Of a DNA stretch of 35,796 nt, positions 9,891-18,370 are shown piece after piece. The position numbers and the translations under genes are program-made. The notes under the pieces were generated by a model. The model had not been told where the DNA came from. It searched no databases and worked only from the letters and a program-made list of their open reading frames with translations. The stretch is taken from positions 1 through 35,796 of the forward strand of contig NZ_JAGOIT010000030.1 of the NCBI RefSeq assembly GCF_017995515.1, read 5' to 3'. The stretch comes from Propionivibrio sp. GTDB lineage: Bacteria > Pseudomonadota > Gammaproteobacteria > Burkholderiales > Rhodocyclaceae. Numbering within the stretch: the stretch's first letter is position 1; every line of letters starts with the position of its first letter.

Positions 9891-11009
9891 TCAGGAGGGT
9901 TCGCGCACCATGGTCTGCAGCCGTTCGAGCAAGTCGTTGTGCACGGCGTGCAGTTCGTCCAGACGCATGACGGCGTCCGGTCGGTGCAGCGCCGAGGCCA
10001 GGCCGAGGACGCCGCCGAGAATGGTCCGGTCGTCCGGGTCGTCGAGCATGTCGCGCACGAAGCTCTGATCGATCTTGAGTGGTGCGACCGAGAGGCGTTT
10101 GAGGTAGGTCAGCGACGAGTAGCCGGCGCCGAAATCGTCGAGGGCAAAGGCAATGCCGATTTCGCGGCTGCCCGAGCTGGTCCGGACGGAACGACGGGTG
10201 CGCCGCGAGCAGGGTACGCAGGCGTCCGACGAAGTCGGCCTGTTGCAGCTGGCGGGCGCCGACATTGACGCTGATCGGGATGTCGAGCCCGATGGCCTGC
10301 CAGGCTTCGAGTTGCCGCAGCGCGCTTTTAATCACCCATTCGCCGACGTCGACCGCCAGCGCATGCTCTTCGATGACCGGCAGGAAGACGCCGGGCGAGA
10401 GCTGGCCACGCTCCGGGGGCTGCCAGCGGATCAGCGCTTCGATGCCGATGATCTCGCCGGTGCGCATGTTGATCTTGGGTTGGTAATAGAGGACGAACTC
10501 CTGCCCAATCAACGCGCGGCGGATGTTTTCCAGGCTCTCGTGGTGGCCGCGCAGGCGGCCGTCCTGTTCGGCGTCGGTTTCCTCGGCCTGCGGATAGAAG
10601 GTCAGGCCGAGGCTGGCGGAAACCTGCAGCAGGTTTCCGCCGACGCGTACCGGATGCGCGGCGGCTTCGAGCAGGCGGTTGAGCATTGGCACGCAGGTCG
10701 CGACGTCGTCCAGATCCTGTGCAGTACGGCGACGAACTCGTCGCCGCCGAGCCATGCGCTCGTTGGCCTGGACGATGTGGCCGCAGCGGTCGAGCAGGGA
10801 GGTGTCGCTTGCCGCGCAGCGCCGGCACGAAGCCGATTGGCGCGATGGTAGTGCGTGCAGGCGTCTTCCCAGCCGGAATTGGTCAGCTGCGTACCGTCGA
10901 TATCGACGATCGAGTTGGAAATGCCGATCACGGTGCTGAGACGATCCATCAGCGCCTGCAATTGCGCGATGTCGACGAGCTCGGCAAATCGGTACCGGAT
11001 TTTTCCCAT
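9891..11009 (-). pseudogene. Degraded PocR-GGDEF-EAL signalling protein
   Basis: Three reading frames must be joined in order to recover a c-di-GMP protein. It starts at ATG 11007-11009 after a GGAAGGA ribosome binding site. The first 58 residues look like a PocR sensory domain (ELVDIAQLQALMDRLSTVIG, SGWEDACTHYHRAN). The frame then changes to read CRRCAASDTSLLDRCGH. Near 10755 another frame reads LGGDEFVAVL, the GGDEF core, with the first half of that domain missing. The next frame holds the GGDEF end and most of an EAL domain (FVLYYQPKINMRTG, EALIRW). After PDQLG the segment before DDFGAGYSSLTYLKRL is missing and the frame changes again. After LGLASAL it jumps to a C-terminal tail ending TMVREPS. 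At least five breaks are visible, so the gene is dead or made of unusable fragments. The PocR call is less sure than GGDEF and EAL. Confidence 0.85.
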
Positions 11010-11124
11010 GATTGTTGCTTTCCTTCCCGCGTGGGGGGGCGCAGGCGAATCGAATAGACAGTACTCCGGCCATTATTGCTCCAATGAATCGGACATATAT
11101 CGAGAAGCGCCTGGCCGGCGGCCG

Positions 11125-12732
11125 TCAGCGTCTTTCGCCGCCGTCCGGGTGTTGGCGGTGTTTGCGTGGGTCGTCTTCCGGCGGTGCGCCGCGTGGCGCG
11201 TCCGCATGGCGTTCCGGATTCCGCAACGCGCGCGGTTCGGCCGCGCGCGGTTCGCGTTGCGTCATCGTGGCCGGCAGCCCGGCTGCTTGCGACGGGTGGA
11301 ACAACGGCGTGTCCGGAGGCTGGCGCCTGACGGTGTCTTGCGGCCTGGACCGGGGAATCGCCTCCGGTCGCGCTTCGCGCCGGCTTTCCAGCACTGCACG
11401 ATGACCGTCGCCCCCTTTTCTGTCGTCGTCGCGATGGAACTCGCGCGGCCTCGGCGCCGGCTGCCACGCCCGGTCGGGCGGTGTGTCGCGTTCGAAGCGT
11501 CGGGGCGGTTCCGCGCTCGGCAAGTCGCGGGGAATGTAGCGCGGGTGACGGTCGGCTTCGCGCGGGTTGCCGGCGGGCGCGTTGAAATTCTCGATGTGTG
11601 GGGCGTGCGTGCGGTTGAGCCGGCGCGCGTAGTCGGGGCTGCTGCGATAGACGGGCACATAGACTTCGCGCGGTGCCAGCGGGAACCAGCCGGCGGTTGG
11701 CGCGCGGCCGAACGATACGGCGACGGAAACATCGGGGGCCGAATGCCAGGTCACCATTGCCGGTGCATAGACCGGACGCGCGATGCGCTCGCCGGGGACC
11801 CAGCCCCAACGACCGCGATACTGTACCCAGCGACCGTAGTGGAAGGGGGCGAAGCCCCACGGTTCATGCCCGACCCAGTTCCAGCCCCAGGGCGCGACCC
11901 AGACCCAGTGGCCGGTCCGGTACGGTGCCCAGTCGGCGGCCACGGTACGCGGCGTCCAGACGGCGCCGTATTCCGGCGTGTCCGACCAATCGCCATAGGT
12001 GTCGAGATCGTCGGCGCCGGTCATTTCCGGCGACACGTAGCGGGACGACGCACCGGCCGTCGGTTGCCGGTCGCGCGCAGCGCTCCAGTGCATGAAATCG
12101 TCGCTGGCGGGCGCTGAGATCCGATAGCGCGTCTGTCGGGCGAACCATATTTCGGCGCGCTCGCCGGGCCGGATGTCGAGATCGGCGTCGTTCGCCGAAA
12201 AGTGCAAGGCGCCGAAGTACGCCGTCGCGCTCGACCCGTTGCCGTCCGCTTCGACGCGGAAGATGTTCGCATCGCGGGCGGCGATGTCGGCCGTGATGCG
12301 GCCGTTCCGCGTGTTCAGCTCGAACTCGCGCACCGTCTCGGGCGAGGCGAGCTTGACGATGCTGCGCCCGTTGCGCAGAAAGATGCTGACCCGATCGTCG
12401 TCGACACGGGTGAGTTCGAGCGAGGTGCCGGCGTCGAGGCGCAGCGTTGTCGAGCCGATCTGGATTTCCGCCCGTGCGTTGCCGTCCGTGCTCAGCACGT
12501 CGCCGCTGGTCAGGGGTTGATTGAGCGGTGGGCGGAACGACTCGCCACGGGCACCGTTGTCGAGTGCCAGACTGCCGGGGGCCGAAAGCCAGGCGACGCG
12601 GCCGATACGGCCGGGCGGGTCGGCAGATGCGGGGGCCGCGAGCGTCAGAGAGAGGATGAGCGTGATCAGGGAGAGCAGCGTGAAGGGCCGCGCATCGCGC
12701 CATCGGCGCCGACAGGGTTTCGAATCGAGCAT
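11125..12732 (-). CDS. Exported FecR/DUF6600 family protein with Trp-rich core
   Basis: The 535-residue protein has a signal peptide (hydrophobic LLSLITLILSLTLAAPASA, residues 19-37). Residues about 75-165 resemble a FecR-type beta domain (SGDVLSTDGNARAEIQIG, TRNGRITADIA). Residues about 245-320 form a Trp/Tyr/Pro-rich block of the DUF6600 type, with WSDTPEYGAVWTP, WAPYRTGHWVWV and GRWGWVPGE. The last 160 residues are Arg/Pro-rich and probably disordered. It should be periplasmic or surface-associated; no biochemical function is established for the family. An AGGAAGA ribosome binding site precedes the ATG. It stands alone between two decayed genes but its own frame is intact. Confidence 0.75.
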   Translation of the reverse strand: MLDSKPCRRRWRDARPFTLLSLITLILSLTLAAPASADPPGRIGRVAWLSAPGSLALDNGARGESFRPPLNQPLTSGDVLSTDGNARAEIQIGSTTLRLDAGTSLELTRVDDDRVSIFLRNGRSIVKLASPETVREFELNTRNGRITADIAARDANIFRVEADGNGSSATAYFGALHFSANDADLDIRPGERAEIWFARQTRYRISAPASDDFMHWSAARDRQPTAGASSRYVSPEMTGADDLDTYGDWSDTPEYGAVWTPRTVAADWAPYRTGHWVWVAPWGWNWVGHEPWGFAPFHYGRWVQYRGRWGWVPGERIARPVYAPAMVTWHSAPDVSVAVSFGRAPTAGWFPLAPREVYVPVYRSSPDYARRLNRTHAPHIENFNAPAGNPREADRHPRYIPRDLPSAEPPRRFERDTPPDRAWQPAPRPREFHRDDDRKGGDGHRAVLESRREARPEAIPRSRPQDTVRRQPPDTPLFHPSQAAGLPATMTQREPRAAEPRALRNPERHADAPRGAPPEDDPRKHRQHPDGGERR

Positions 12733-12886
12733 GGAGATCTTCCTCGTTGAAGGCGGCCGCAGAGCCGCCGGATGCCGTCAACAACGATTCGATAGGCGCA
12801 GCGCCATACGCCGGACACACTTTGTTGCACATTCGCAGTACGCGAAACGTGCGCGCTATTGATACGGCGAGGTAATGTCTGAAATA

Positions 12887-12945
12887 CGTTCGCCCTGAGC
12901 CTGTCGAAGGGTGGGGGCGGGCTTCGACAGGCTCAGCCCGAACGG
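12887..12945. repeat. Long imperfect palindrome, REP-like dispersed repeat
   Basis: Two arms of about 23 nt (12887-12909 and 12923-12945) are inverted copies apart from a two-base mismatch at the seventh and eighth positions. They are separated by a short G-rich loop. Each arm carries the core CTGAGCCTGTCGAAG. This core is familiar as a dispersed palindromic element in many proteobacterial genomes. As RNA it would form a strong hairpin in either direction. It lies between the DUF6600 gene and the solute-binding-protein remnant. Confidence 0.8.
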
Positions 12946-12969
12946 GAGTTGAGACTTCTTCGTGCCGAA

Positions 12970-13307
12970 TCAATCGGGTTTTGTCCGAGTCAGCGGCGTC
13001 CTTGACGACCAGTTCGTAGACGCCGTTGTCGCGGATTGTGGCGAGCCCCCGGTTGAACAGGCGGTCAGCGCCTCGCCGTAAAAGTAGCCGGTCGTTGCCC
13101 CGATCTTCAGACCCTTGAGGTCAGCGATCTTCTGTCCGGCGACCGGGCTGGCCTTCAGGTAGTAGAGCAGGAACTTGCGGTCGAACAGCGGATCGCCGTG
13201 GGGGGCTCGGCCGCCAACACTGGCGCACCGACGAGACTCAGTGTCGTGCCCAGAGCCGCCAACGCCAGCATCCGCTGCACGCAACGCGCGTTCACATGAA
13301 GCTTCAT
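12970..13307 (-). pseudogene. Remnant of a family 3 periplasmic solute-binding protein
   Basis: Three frames give pieces of an ABC-type amino-acid-binding protein in the right order. From ATG 13305-13307 there is a complete signal peptide (MKLHVNARCVQRML...PVLAAEPP). Near 13198 the frame changes to GDPLFDRKFLLYYLKA, QKIADLKGLKIGATTGYFYGEAL. Near 13072 it changes again to DRLFNRGLATIRDNGVYELV, KDAADSDKTRL. The LKGLKIG and GLATIRDNGVY blocks are typical of the SBP family 3 fold. The intact family has about 250 residues and only about 110 remain, so large internal deletions have occurred besides the frameshifts. The exact 3' limit is uncertain. The repeat at 12887-12945 lies just downstream. Confidence 0.8.
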
Positions 13308-13362
13308 GGCGGCCTCACAGTGTCGCGAAGGGGCGATAGTACGCCGGTCGGATTGGCGCGGA

Positions 13363-13392
13363 GAAAAAGAAAACGGCGCTTGCGCGCCGTTT
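13363..13392 (-). terminator. Intrinsic terminator downstream of yebC
   Basis: A perfect 9-bp stem (13371-13379 with 13384-13392) closes a 4-nt loop. On the minus strand it is followed by a T-rich run (TTCTTTTTCTC). It lies 24 nt past the yebC stop and fits a Rho-independent terminator. Confidence 0.85.
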
Positions 13393-13415
13393 CATCTTGA
13401 GGCGGACGAAGCTGG

Positions 13416-14141
13416 TTACTCTTCGAGCACCACGCTCGTGAAAACGTCCTGCACGTCGTCGAGGCCTTCGAGCGCGTCGATCAGGCGCTGCATCTTGGCC
13501 GCGTCGTCGCCGGTCAGCTCGGTTTCGTTCTCGGCCTTCATCGTCACCTGGCCGAACTCGGCGGTGAAGCCGGCGGCTTCGAGCGCCTCCTTGACCGTGA
13601 TGTAGTCGTTCGGCGGCGTGATGACTTCGATCGAGCCGTCTTCGTTGGTGATCACGTCGTCGGCGCCGGCTTCGATCGCCGCGTCCATGATCGCCGCTTC
13701 GTCGGTGCCCGGGGCGAACAGCATCTGGCCGCAGTGCTTGAACTGGAACGCGACGCAGCCGTCGGTGCCCATGTTGCCGCCGTACTTGTTGAAGGCGTGG
13801 CGAACTTCGGCGACGGTGCGCGTCTTGTTGTCGGTCAGGCAATCGACCATCACCGCGGCGCCGCCGATGCCGTAGCCTTCGTAGCGGATTTCAACGTAAT
13901 CGACGCCCTCGAGTTCGCCGGTGCCCTTCTTGATCGCGGTGTCGATCTTGTCCTTCGGCATGTTGACCGCCTTGCCCTTGTCGATCGCCACGCGCAGGCG
14001 CGGGTTGAAGCTCGGGTCGCCGCCGCCCATCTTGGCGGCAACGGTGATTTCCTTGGCGATCTTGGAGAAGGCGGCGCCGCGCTTTTCGTCCTGGCGACCT
14101 TTACGGTGCTGGATGTTGGCCCATTTGGAATGTCCGGCCAT
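13416..14141 (-). CDS. yebC: YebC/PmpR family regulatory protein (TACO1-like)
   Basis: The 241-residue protein begins [20 protein letters not shown], the near-invariant start of the YebC/PmpR/TACO1 family, so the ATG at 14139-14141 is chosen over the longer open frame to 14267. Further typical blocks are [31 protein letters not shown] and [19 protein letters not shown], and the acidic C-terminus is also as expected. Members have been described as DNA-binding regulators, and more recently as ribosome-associated factors that help translate proline stretches. Sequence cannot decide between these. It has its own terminator, is divergent from the DUF853 gene and is separated from ruvC by the decay island. 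Confidence 0.94.
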   Translation of the reverse strand: MAGHSKWANIQHRKGRQDEKRGAAFSKIAKEITVAAKMGGGDPSFNPRLRVAIDKGKAVNMPKDKIDTAIKKGTGELEGVDYVEIRYEGYGIGGAAVMVDCLTDNKTRTVAEVRHAFNKYGGNMGTDGCVAFQFKHCGQMLFAPGTDEAAIMDAAIEAGADDVITNEDGSIEVITPPNDYITVKEALEAAGFTAEFGQVTMKAENETELTGDDAAKMQRLIDALEGLDDVQDVFTSVVLEE

Positions 14142-14312
14142 GTTAACCTCGTCTGTGTCCTGTGGCGGCACGGCCGTTCGGGGTATCCCGACCACGACTG
14201 CGCGCAGCGATTGATGAATGAAACTGATCGATAATACGGGCTGAAGCAGAGCCCGACATTTTACCACCTCCCTTACTTTGCACCCGCTCTGTTCTTACTT
14301 CAGGAGTATGAG

Positions 14313-15869
14313 ATGGCTGAACTGCTCGTCGTTGCCCGACACCAGCAAACCGACCTCGCCCTGCTGCCGGCGCTCGCCAACCGCCACGGCCTGATCACCG
14401 GCGCGACCGGGACCGGCAAGACAATCACGCTGCAGGTGCTCGCCGAGCGCTTTTCCAGCATCGGCGTGCCGGTGTTCATGGCCGACGTCAAGGGCGACCT
14501 GTCGGGGATCGCGGCGCCCGGGATGGAGTCGGCCAAGCTCGCGGAGCGCCTGAAAACGCTCGGCGTCGAGGACTGGGCGCCGGCCAGGTTCCCCGCAGCG
14601 TTTTGGGACGTCGCCGGCGAACAGGGCCATCCGGTGCGCGCGACGATTTCCGACATGGGACCGATCCTGCTCGCCCGCCTGCTCAACCTGAACGACACGC
14701 AATCGGGCGTGTTGCAGCTGGTGTTCAAGATCGCCGACGACAACGGCCTGCTGCTGCTCGATCTAAAGGATCTGCGCGCGATGGTGCAGTACGTCGGCGA
14801 GAACGCGAAGTCGTTTACCACCGAGTACGGCAACGTCTCGGCGGCTTCGATCGGCGCCATCCAGCGCGGTCTGCTGACGTTGGAGGAGCAGGGCGGCGAC
14901 GTCTTCTTCGGCGAGCCGATGCTCGACATCAACGACCTGATGCAGACCGACGACGGCAAGGGCATCGTCAACATCCTCGCTGCCGACAAGCTGATGAGTT
15001 CGCCGCGCCTCTATTCAACCTTCCTGCTCTGGCTGCTCTCCGAACTGTTCGAACAGCTGCCCGAAGTCGGCGACATGGACGAGCCGAAGCTCGTCTTCTT
15101 CTTCGACGAGGCGCATCTGCTGTTCAACGAGGCGCCGCCGGCGCTGCTCGAGAAGATCGAGCAGGTGGTGCGCCTGATCCGCTCGAAAGGTGTCGGCGTC
15201 TATTTCGTCACGCAGAATCCGCTCGACATCCCGGACAAGGTGCTCGGCCAGCTCGGCAATCGCGTGCAGCACGCGCTGCGCGCCTTCACGCCCCGCGACC
15301 AGAAGGCGGTGGCGACGGCGGCCGAGACGTTGCGCCCGAATCCGGCCTTCGATGCGGCGGCGGTGATCACCGAACTTGGCGTCGGCGAAGCGCTCGTCTC
15401 CTTTCTCGACGAAAAGGGCCGGCCGACCATCGTCGAGCGCGCCTTCATCCTGCCGCCGGCGTCGCGCATCGGGCCGCTCAACGCGAGCGAGCGCAAGGCG
15501 GTGATCGAGGCCTCGCTGGTCTTCGGCGTCTACGAAAATGCACTCGATCGCGAGTCGGCCTACGAAAAGCTGCGCGGCGCGCCCGCTGCGGCTGCCGCGC
15601 CGCCGGCGAATGGCGGTGCGTCGCCGATTCCGCCCACTCAGCCGCAGACCCAGGCGCCGGCGCAAGCCGAACCCGCGTCCGGCGGCGGCTGGCTCGGCGG
15701 CCTGGGCGATCTGCTCGGCGGCACGACCGGTCCGCGCGGCGGCCGGCGCGAAGGCGTCGCCGAAGCGCTGGCCAAATCGGCGGCGCGCGCCATCGGTTCG
15801 CAAGTCGGGCGCGAGATCATCCGCGGCGTGCTCGGTTCGATGCTCGGCGGCAGCGCGCGCCGGCGCTGA
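14313..15869 (+). CDS. HerA-like ATPase of the DUF853 (YjgR) family
   Basis: The 518-residue P-loop ATPase has Walker A GATGTGKT (residues 30-37) followed by [11 protein letters not shown], which is characteristic of DUF853. Walker B is [12 protein letters not shown] (D265, E266). The [23 protein letters not shown] segment contains the sensor motif. The core belongs to the FtsK/HerA superfamily of DNA or peptide translocases, but no role is established for DUF853 proteins. The C-terminal part is Ala/Pro-rich with a Gly-rich tract ([14 protein letters not shown]) and a basic end. An AGGAG ribosome binding site precedes the ATG. It is divergent from yebC. Confidence 0.88.
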   Translation: MAELLVVARHQQTDLALLPALANRHGLITGATGTGKTITLQVLAERFSSIGVPVFMADVKGDLSGIAAPGMESAKLAERLKTLGVEDWAPARFPAAFWDVAGEQGHPVRATISDMGPILLARLLNLNDTQSGVLQLVFKIADDNGLLLLDLKDLRAMVQYVGENAKSFTTEYGNVSAASIGAIQRGLLTLEEQGGDVFFGEPMLDINDLMQTDDGKGIVNILAADKLMSSPRLYSTFLLWLLSELFEQLPEVGDMDEPKLVFFFDEAHLLFNEAPPALLEKIEQVVRLIRSKGVGVYFVTQNPLDIPDKVLGQLGNRVQHALRAFTPRDQKAVATAAETLRPNPAFDAAAVITELGVGEALVSFLDEKGRPTIVERAFILPPASRIGPLNASERKAVIEASLVFGVYENALDRESAYEKLRGAPAAAAAPPANGGASPIPPTQPQTQAPAQAEPASGGGWLGGLGDLLGGTTGPRGGRREGVAEALAKSAARAIGSQVGREIIRGVLGSMLGGSARRR

Positions 15870-15882
15870 TCGAGGCGCTTGC

Positions 15883-15902
15883 GGCGGGGCTGTCTCCCCG
15901 CC
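15883..15902 (+). terminator. GC-rich hairpin after the DUF853 gene
   Basis: A 7-bp GC stem (15883-15889 with 15896-15902) begins 14 nt after the stop codon. It lacks an immediate T run, so it may be a weak or Rho-assisted terminator. It separates the ATPase gene from the kinase gene. Confidence 0.4.
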
Positions 15903-15991
15903 GGCGGCGCAAATCTTTACACCGTTTTTACTTTCACCGCAGGACAATTCGGTCACGTCTGGTTGCAGGCGGTCCTGTCGGTGAAGGAATC

Positions 15992-17563
15992 ATGTTCCCC
16001 TGTCTGTCCCGTTGTTCGCATCGTCTGTCGTCGCTCGCCGCCTGGCAGCAGTACGCGTTGACGTTCGCGCTGTGCGCCGCGATGACGGCGATGGCGACGC
16101 CCTTGTCGGCGTATCTCGATCTGGCGAACATCGTCATGTTGTTCCTGCTTGCCGTCCTGCTCGTTGCCGTTCTTCTCGGCCTGCGCCCGGCCGTGCTCGC
16201 AGCATTCCTGAGCGTGGCGTTCTTCGATTTCTTCTTTGTTGAGCCGCGTTTCTCCTTCGAGGTGCACGACGGGCAGTATGGGGTGACCTTTGTCGTCATG
16301 CTCGCGGTGGCGCTCATCACCGGCCGGCTGACTGCCGGTCTGCGGCGCCAGGCCGGCGAGTCGGCGACCGAGACGCTGCGTACGCGCGCGCTGTACGAAA
16401 TGGCGCGCGATCTCTCCGGGGCGTTGGTGGTCGAGCAGGTGGTCGAGATCACGCGCAGCTTCCTGCGTCACGTGCTCGGCGCCGACGCCGTCGTCCTGCT
16501 TTCCGACAACGCGGGCGAACTGTACGCCGTGTCGCACGCTGTCGTCGGGCGGGAGTCGGCACGTTTGCAGATCGAACCGCGGATCGCTGAAATGGCCTTC
16601 AGCAGTGGGTCGCCGGTCGAATGCGGGCCATTGGGCGGCGCCGGTTTCGCCATGCTCTACTTGCCGCTGAAAGCGCCGATGCGCGTGCGCGGCGTCGTCG
16701 CCGTAGCGCCGGTCGACGGCGAAGCCGCCGATCTGCTTGCCCAGCGCCAGCGCCTGGAGACGATGGCCTCCTTGGTGGCGATCGCCATCGAGCGCGTGCA
16801 TTACGTCGACGTCGCGCAGCGCACGCAGGTGCAGATGGTGTCGGAGCGCCTGCGCAGCTCGATCCTCTCGGCGCTCTCGCACGATCTGCGCACGCCGCTT
16901 ACCTCGCTCGTCGGCCTCGCCGATTCGCTGACCATCAGCCGGCCGCCGCTTGGCGCCGTCGCGCTGGAGACGGCGCTGGCGATTCGCGACCAGGCCGAGC
17001 GCATGGCCGGACTCGTCGGCAATCTGCTCGACATGGCGCGCCTGCACGCCGGCGACGTGACGCTGCAGAAGGAGTGGCAGCCGATCGAGGAAGTCATCGG
17101 GTCGAGCATCAAGCTGCTCGGGCGTGCGCTCGCCGAGCATCCGGTCAAGGTCACGCTGGCGAAGGATTTGCCGCTCGTCGAGTTCGACGCCGTGTTGATC
17201 GAGCGCGTGTTCTGCAACCTGCTGGAGAACGCCGCCAAGTATTCGCCGCCGGGCGCGGGCGTGGCGATCGATGTGGCAAGCCGCGACGGTCTGCTTGAAG
17301 TGACCGTGAGCGATAACGGCAAAGGCTTCGCTCCGGCCAACGGGAGCGCCGTGTTCGAGATGTTCGTGCGCGGCGAGGCCGAGTCGACGAAGCCCGGCGT
17401 CGGGCTCGGGCTGGCGATCTGCGGCGCGATCGTCGAGGCGCACGGCGGATCGGTCCGTGCCGCGAACGGTGAACAGGGCGGGGCGCGCGTGCGCTTCACG
17501 CTGCCGCTCGGCAATCCGCCGAGCATCGTGGAAGAGGCGCCATCGCCCGAGGACCTTGCCTGA
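15992..17563 (+). CDS. KdpD-like sensor histidine kinase lacking the N-terminal KdpD domain
   Basis: From ATG 15992 (AAGGA ribosome binding site) the gene gives 523 residues that match the C-terminal half of KdpD. A DUF4118 membrane module (about 20-125) has four helices and the FFDFFFVEPRFSF loop, followed by a GAF-like domain (about 135-265). The HisKA box SALSHDLRTPLTSLVGLADS has phospho-acceptor H297. The HATPase domain shows the N box CNLLENAAKYS, DNGKGF and GVGLGLAICGAI. Classical KdpD has nearly 900 residues, with an N-terminal KdpD/Usp region that is absent here. The open frame upstream of 15992 is a shadow of the DUF853 gene. It shares one base with its response regulator. It probably senses a potassium or envelope signal, since kup follows, but that is inference. 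Confidence 0.88.
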   Translation: MFPCLSRCSHRLSSLAAWQQYALTFALCAAMTAMATPLSAYLDLANIVMLFLLAVLLVAVLLGLRPAVLAAFLSVAFFDFFFVEPRFSFEVHDGQYGVTFVVMLAVALITGRLTAGLRRQAGESATETLRTRALYEMARDLSGALVVEQVVEITRSFLRHVLGADAVVLLSDNAGELYAVSHAVVGRESARLQIEPRIAEMAFSSGSPVECGPLGGAGFAMLYLPLKAPMRVRGVVAVAPVDGEAADLLAQRQRLETMASLVAIAIERVHYVDVAQRTQVQMVSERLRSSILSALSHDLRTPLTSLVGLADSLTISRPPLGAVALETALAIRDQAERMAGLVGNLLDMARLHAGDVTLQKEWQPIEEVIGSSIKLLGRALAEHPVKVTLAKDLPLVEFDAVLIERVFCNLLENAAKYSPPGAGVAIDVASRDGLLEVTVSDNGKGFAPANGSAVFEMFVRGEAESTKPGVGLGLAICGAIVEAHGGSVRAANGEQGGARVRFTLPLGNPPSIVEEAPSPEDLA

Positions 17564-18255
17564 TGAACGCCCAATCGCCTGCCGTCCTCATCGTCGAGGA
17601 CGAGAAGCTGATCCGCCGCTTCGTACGCACGTCGCTGGAGGAAGAAGGCTGTCGCGTCTTCGAGGCGGGCAGCTGCGCCGACGGACTGCTCGAAGCGGGC
17701 GCCAACAAGCCCGACCTGATCGTACTCGATCTCGGTCTGCCCGACGGCAACGGCGTCGATTTCATCCGCGACCTGCGCGCCTGGTCGGACGTGCCTATCC
17801 TCGTCCTCTCGGCGCGCTCGAACGAGAAGGAAAAGATTCAGGCGCTCGACGTCGGCGCCGACGACTACCTGACCAAACCCTTCGGCGTCGGCGAGTTGCG
17901 CGCCCGCGCGCGGGCGCTGCTGCGCCGGCAGAGCCGCAGCAGTGAAGAGGCGAGCACGATCGTCGAATTCGGCGAGGTCAAGGTCGACCTGTCGCGCCGC
18001 GTCGTCACGCGTCGCGACGAGCAAGTGCATCTGACGCCGATCGAATACCGCCTGCTCTGCGTGCTGCTCGCCAACACCGGCAAGGTGATGACGCAGCGTC
18101 ACCTGCTGCGCGAGGTGTGGGGGCCGGCCAGCATCGAGAGCAACCACTACCTACGCGTCTACGTCGGCCATTTGCGGCAGAAGCTGGAAGACGACGCGAC
18201 GCAACCCAGGTACCTGCTGACCGAAACCGGCGTGGGGTATCGGTTTCAGCCGTAG
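17563..18255 (+). CDS. OmpR-family response regulator, KdpE-like
   Basis: The 230-residue protein has an N-terminal receiver domain (VLIVEDEKLIRRF, phospho-acceptor D56 in LIVLDLGLPDG, conserved T/S in VLSARSNEKEK, K in DDYLTKPF). The C-terminal winged helix contains HLTPIEYRLLCVLLANTGKVM and the recognition-helix segment SNHYLRVYVGHLRQKLE, as in KdpE. The start overlaps the kinase stop as TGATG, so the pair is translationally coupled. It should be phosphorylated by the upstream kinase and bind DNA. No kdpFABC genes are in the window; the next gene is kup. Confidence 0.9.
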   Translation: MNAQSPAVLIVEDEKLIRRFVRTSLEEEGCRVFEAGSCADGLLEAGANKPDLIVLDLGLPDGNGVDFIRDLRAWSDVPILVLSARSNEKEKIQALDVGADDYLTKPFGVGELRARARALLRRQSRSSEEASTIVEFGEVKVDLSRRVVTRRDEQVHLTPIEYRLLCVLLANTGKVMTQRHLLREVWGPASIESNHYLRVYVGHLRQKLEDDATQPRYLLTETGVGYRFQP

Positions 18256-18273
18256 GCGTTTTTGACGTGGATC

Positions 18274-18344
18274 GGCGCAATGCCCTTCGGTTATTGCGCC
18301 CTACCGAAGATTCGTAGGGTGCAATAAGCGCAGCGCATTGCACC
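18274..18344. repeat. Inverted pair of REP-like palindromes
   Basis: Two 31-nt elements (18274-18304 and 18314-18344) lie head to head with a 9-nt spacer. Each is itself a palindrome: GGCGCAAT with ATTGCGCC in the first, GTGCAAT with ATTGCAC in the second. The second, read on the minus strand, matches the first at most positions, sharing GCAATGC, TTATTGC and CCCTAC. This is the organisation of a bacterial interspersed mosaic element. It fills the gap between the response regulator and kup and could act as a terminator or attenuator between them. Confidence 0.75.
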
Positions 18345-18370
18345 GGGATACAAAACAAAGAGAACAATCC

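Noticed and set aside
11864-12973. Minus-strand frame of 369 codons joining the SBP remnant to the DUF6600 region
   Set aside because: It runs across the palindromic repeat and out of frame through the DUF6600 gene. It is an accidental join, not a fusion gene.
14603-15991. Upstream extension of the KdpD-like kinase to 986 codons
   Set aside because: The extra part is an out-of-frame shadow of the DUF853 gene. The kinase has its own ATG and ribosome binding site at 15992, so this is not a fusion with a KdpD N-terminal domain.
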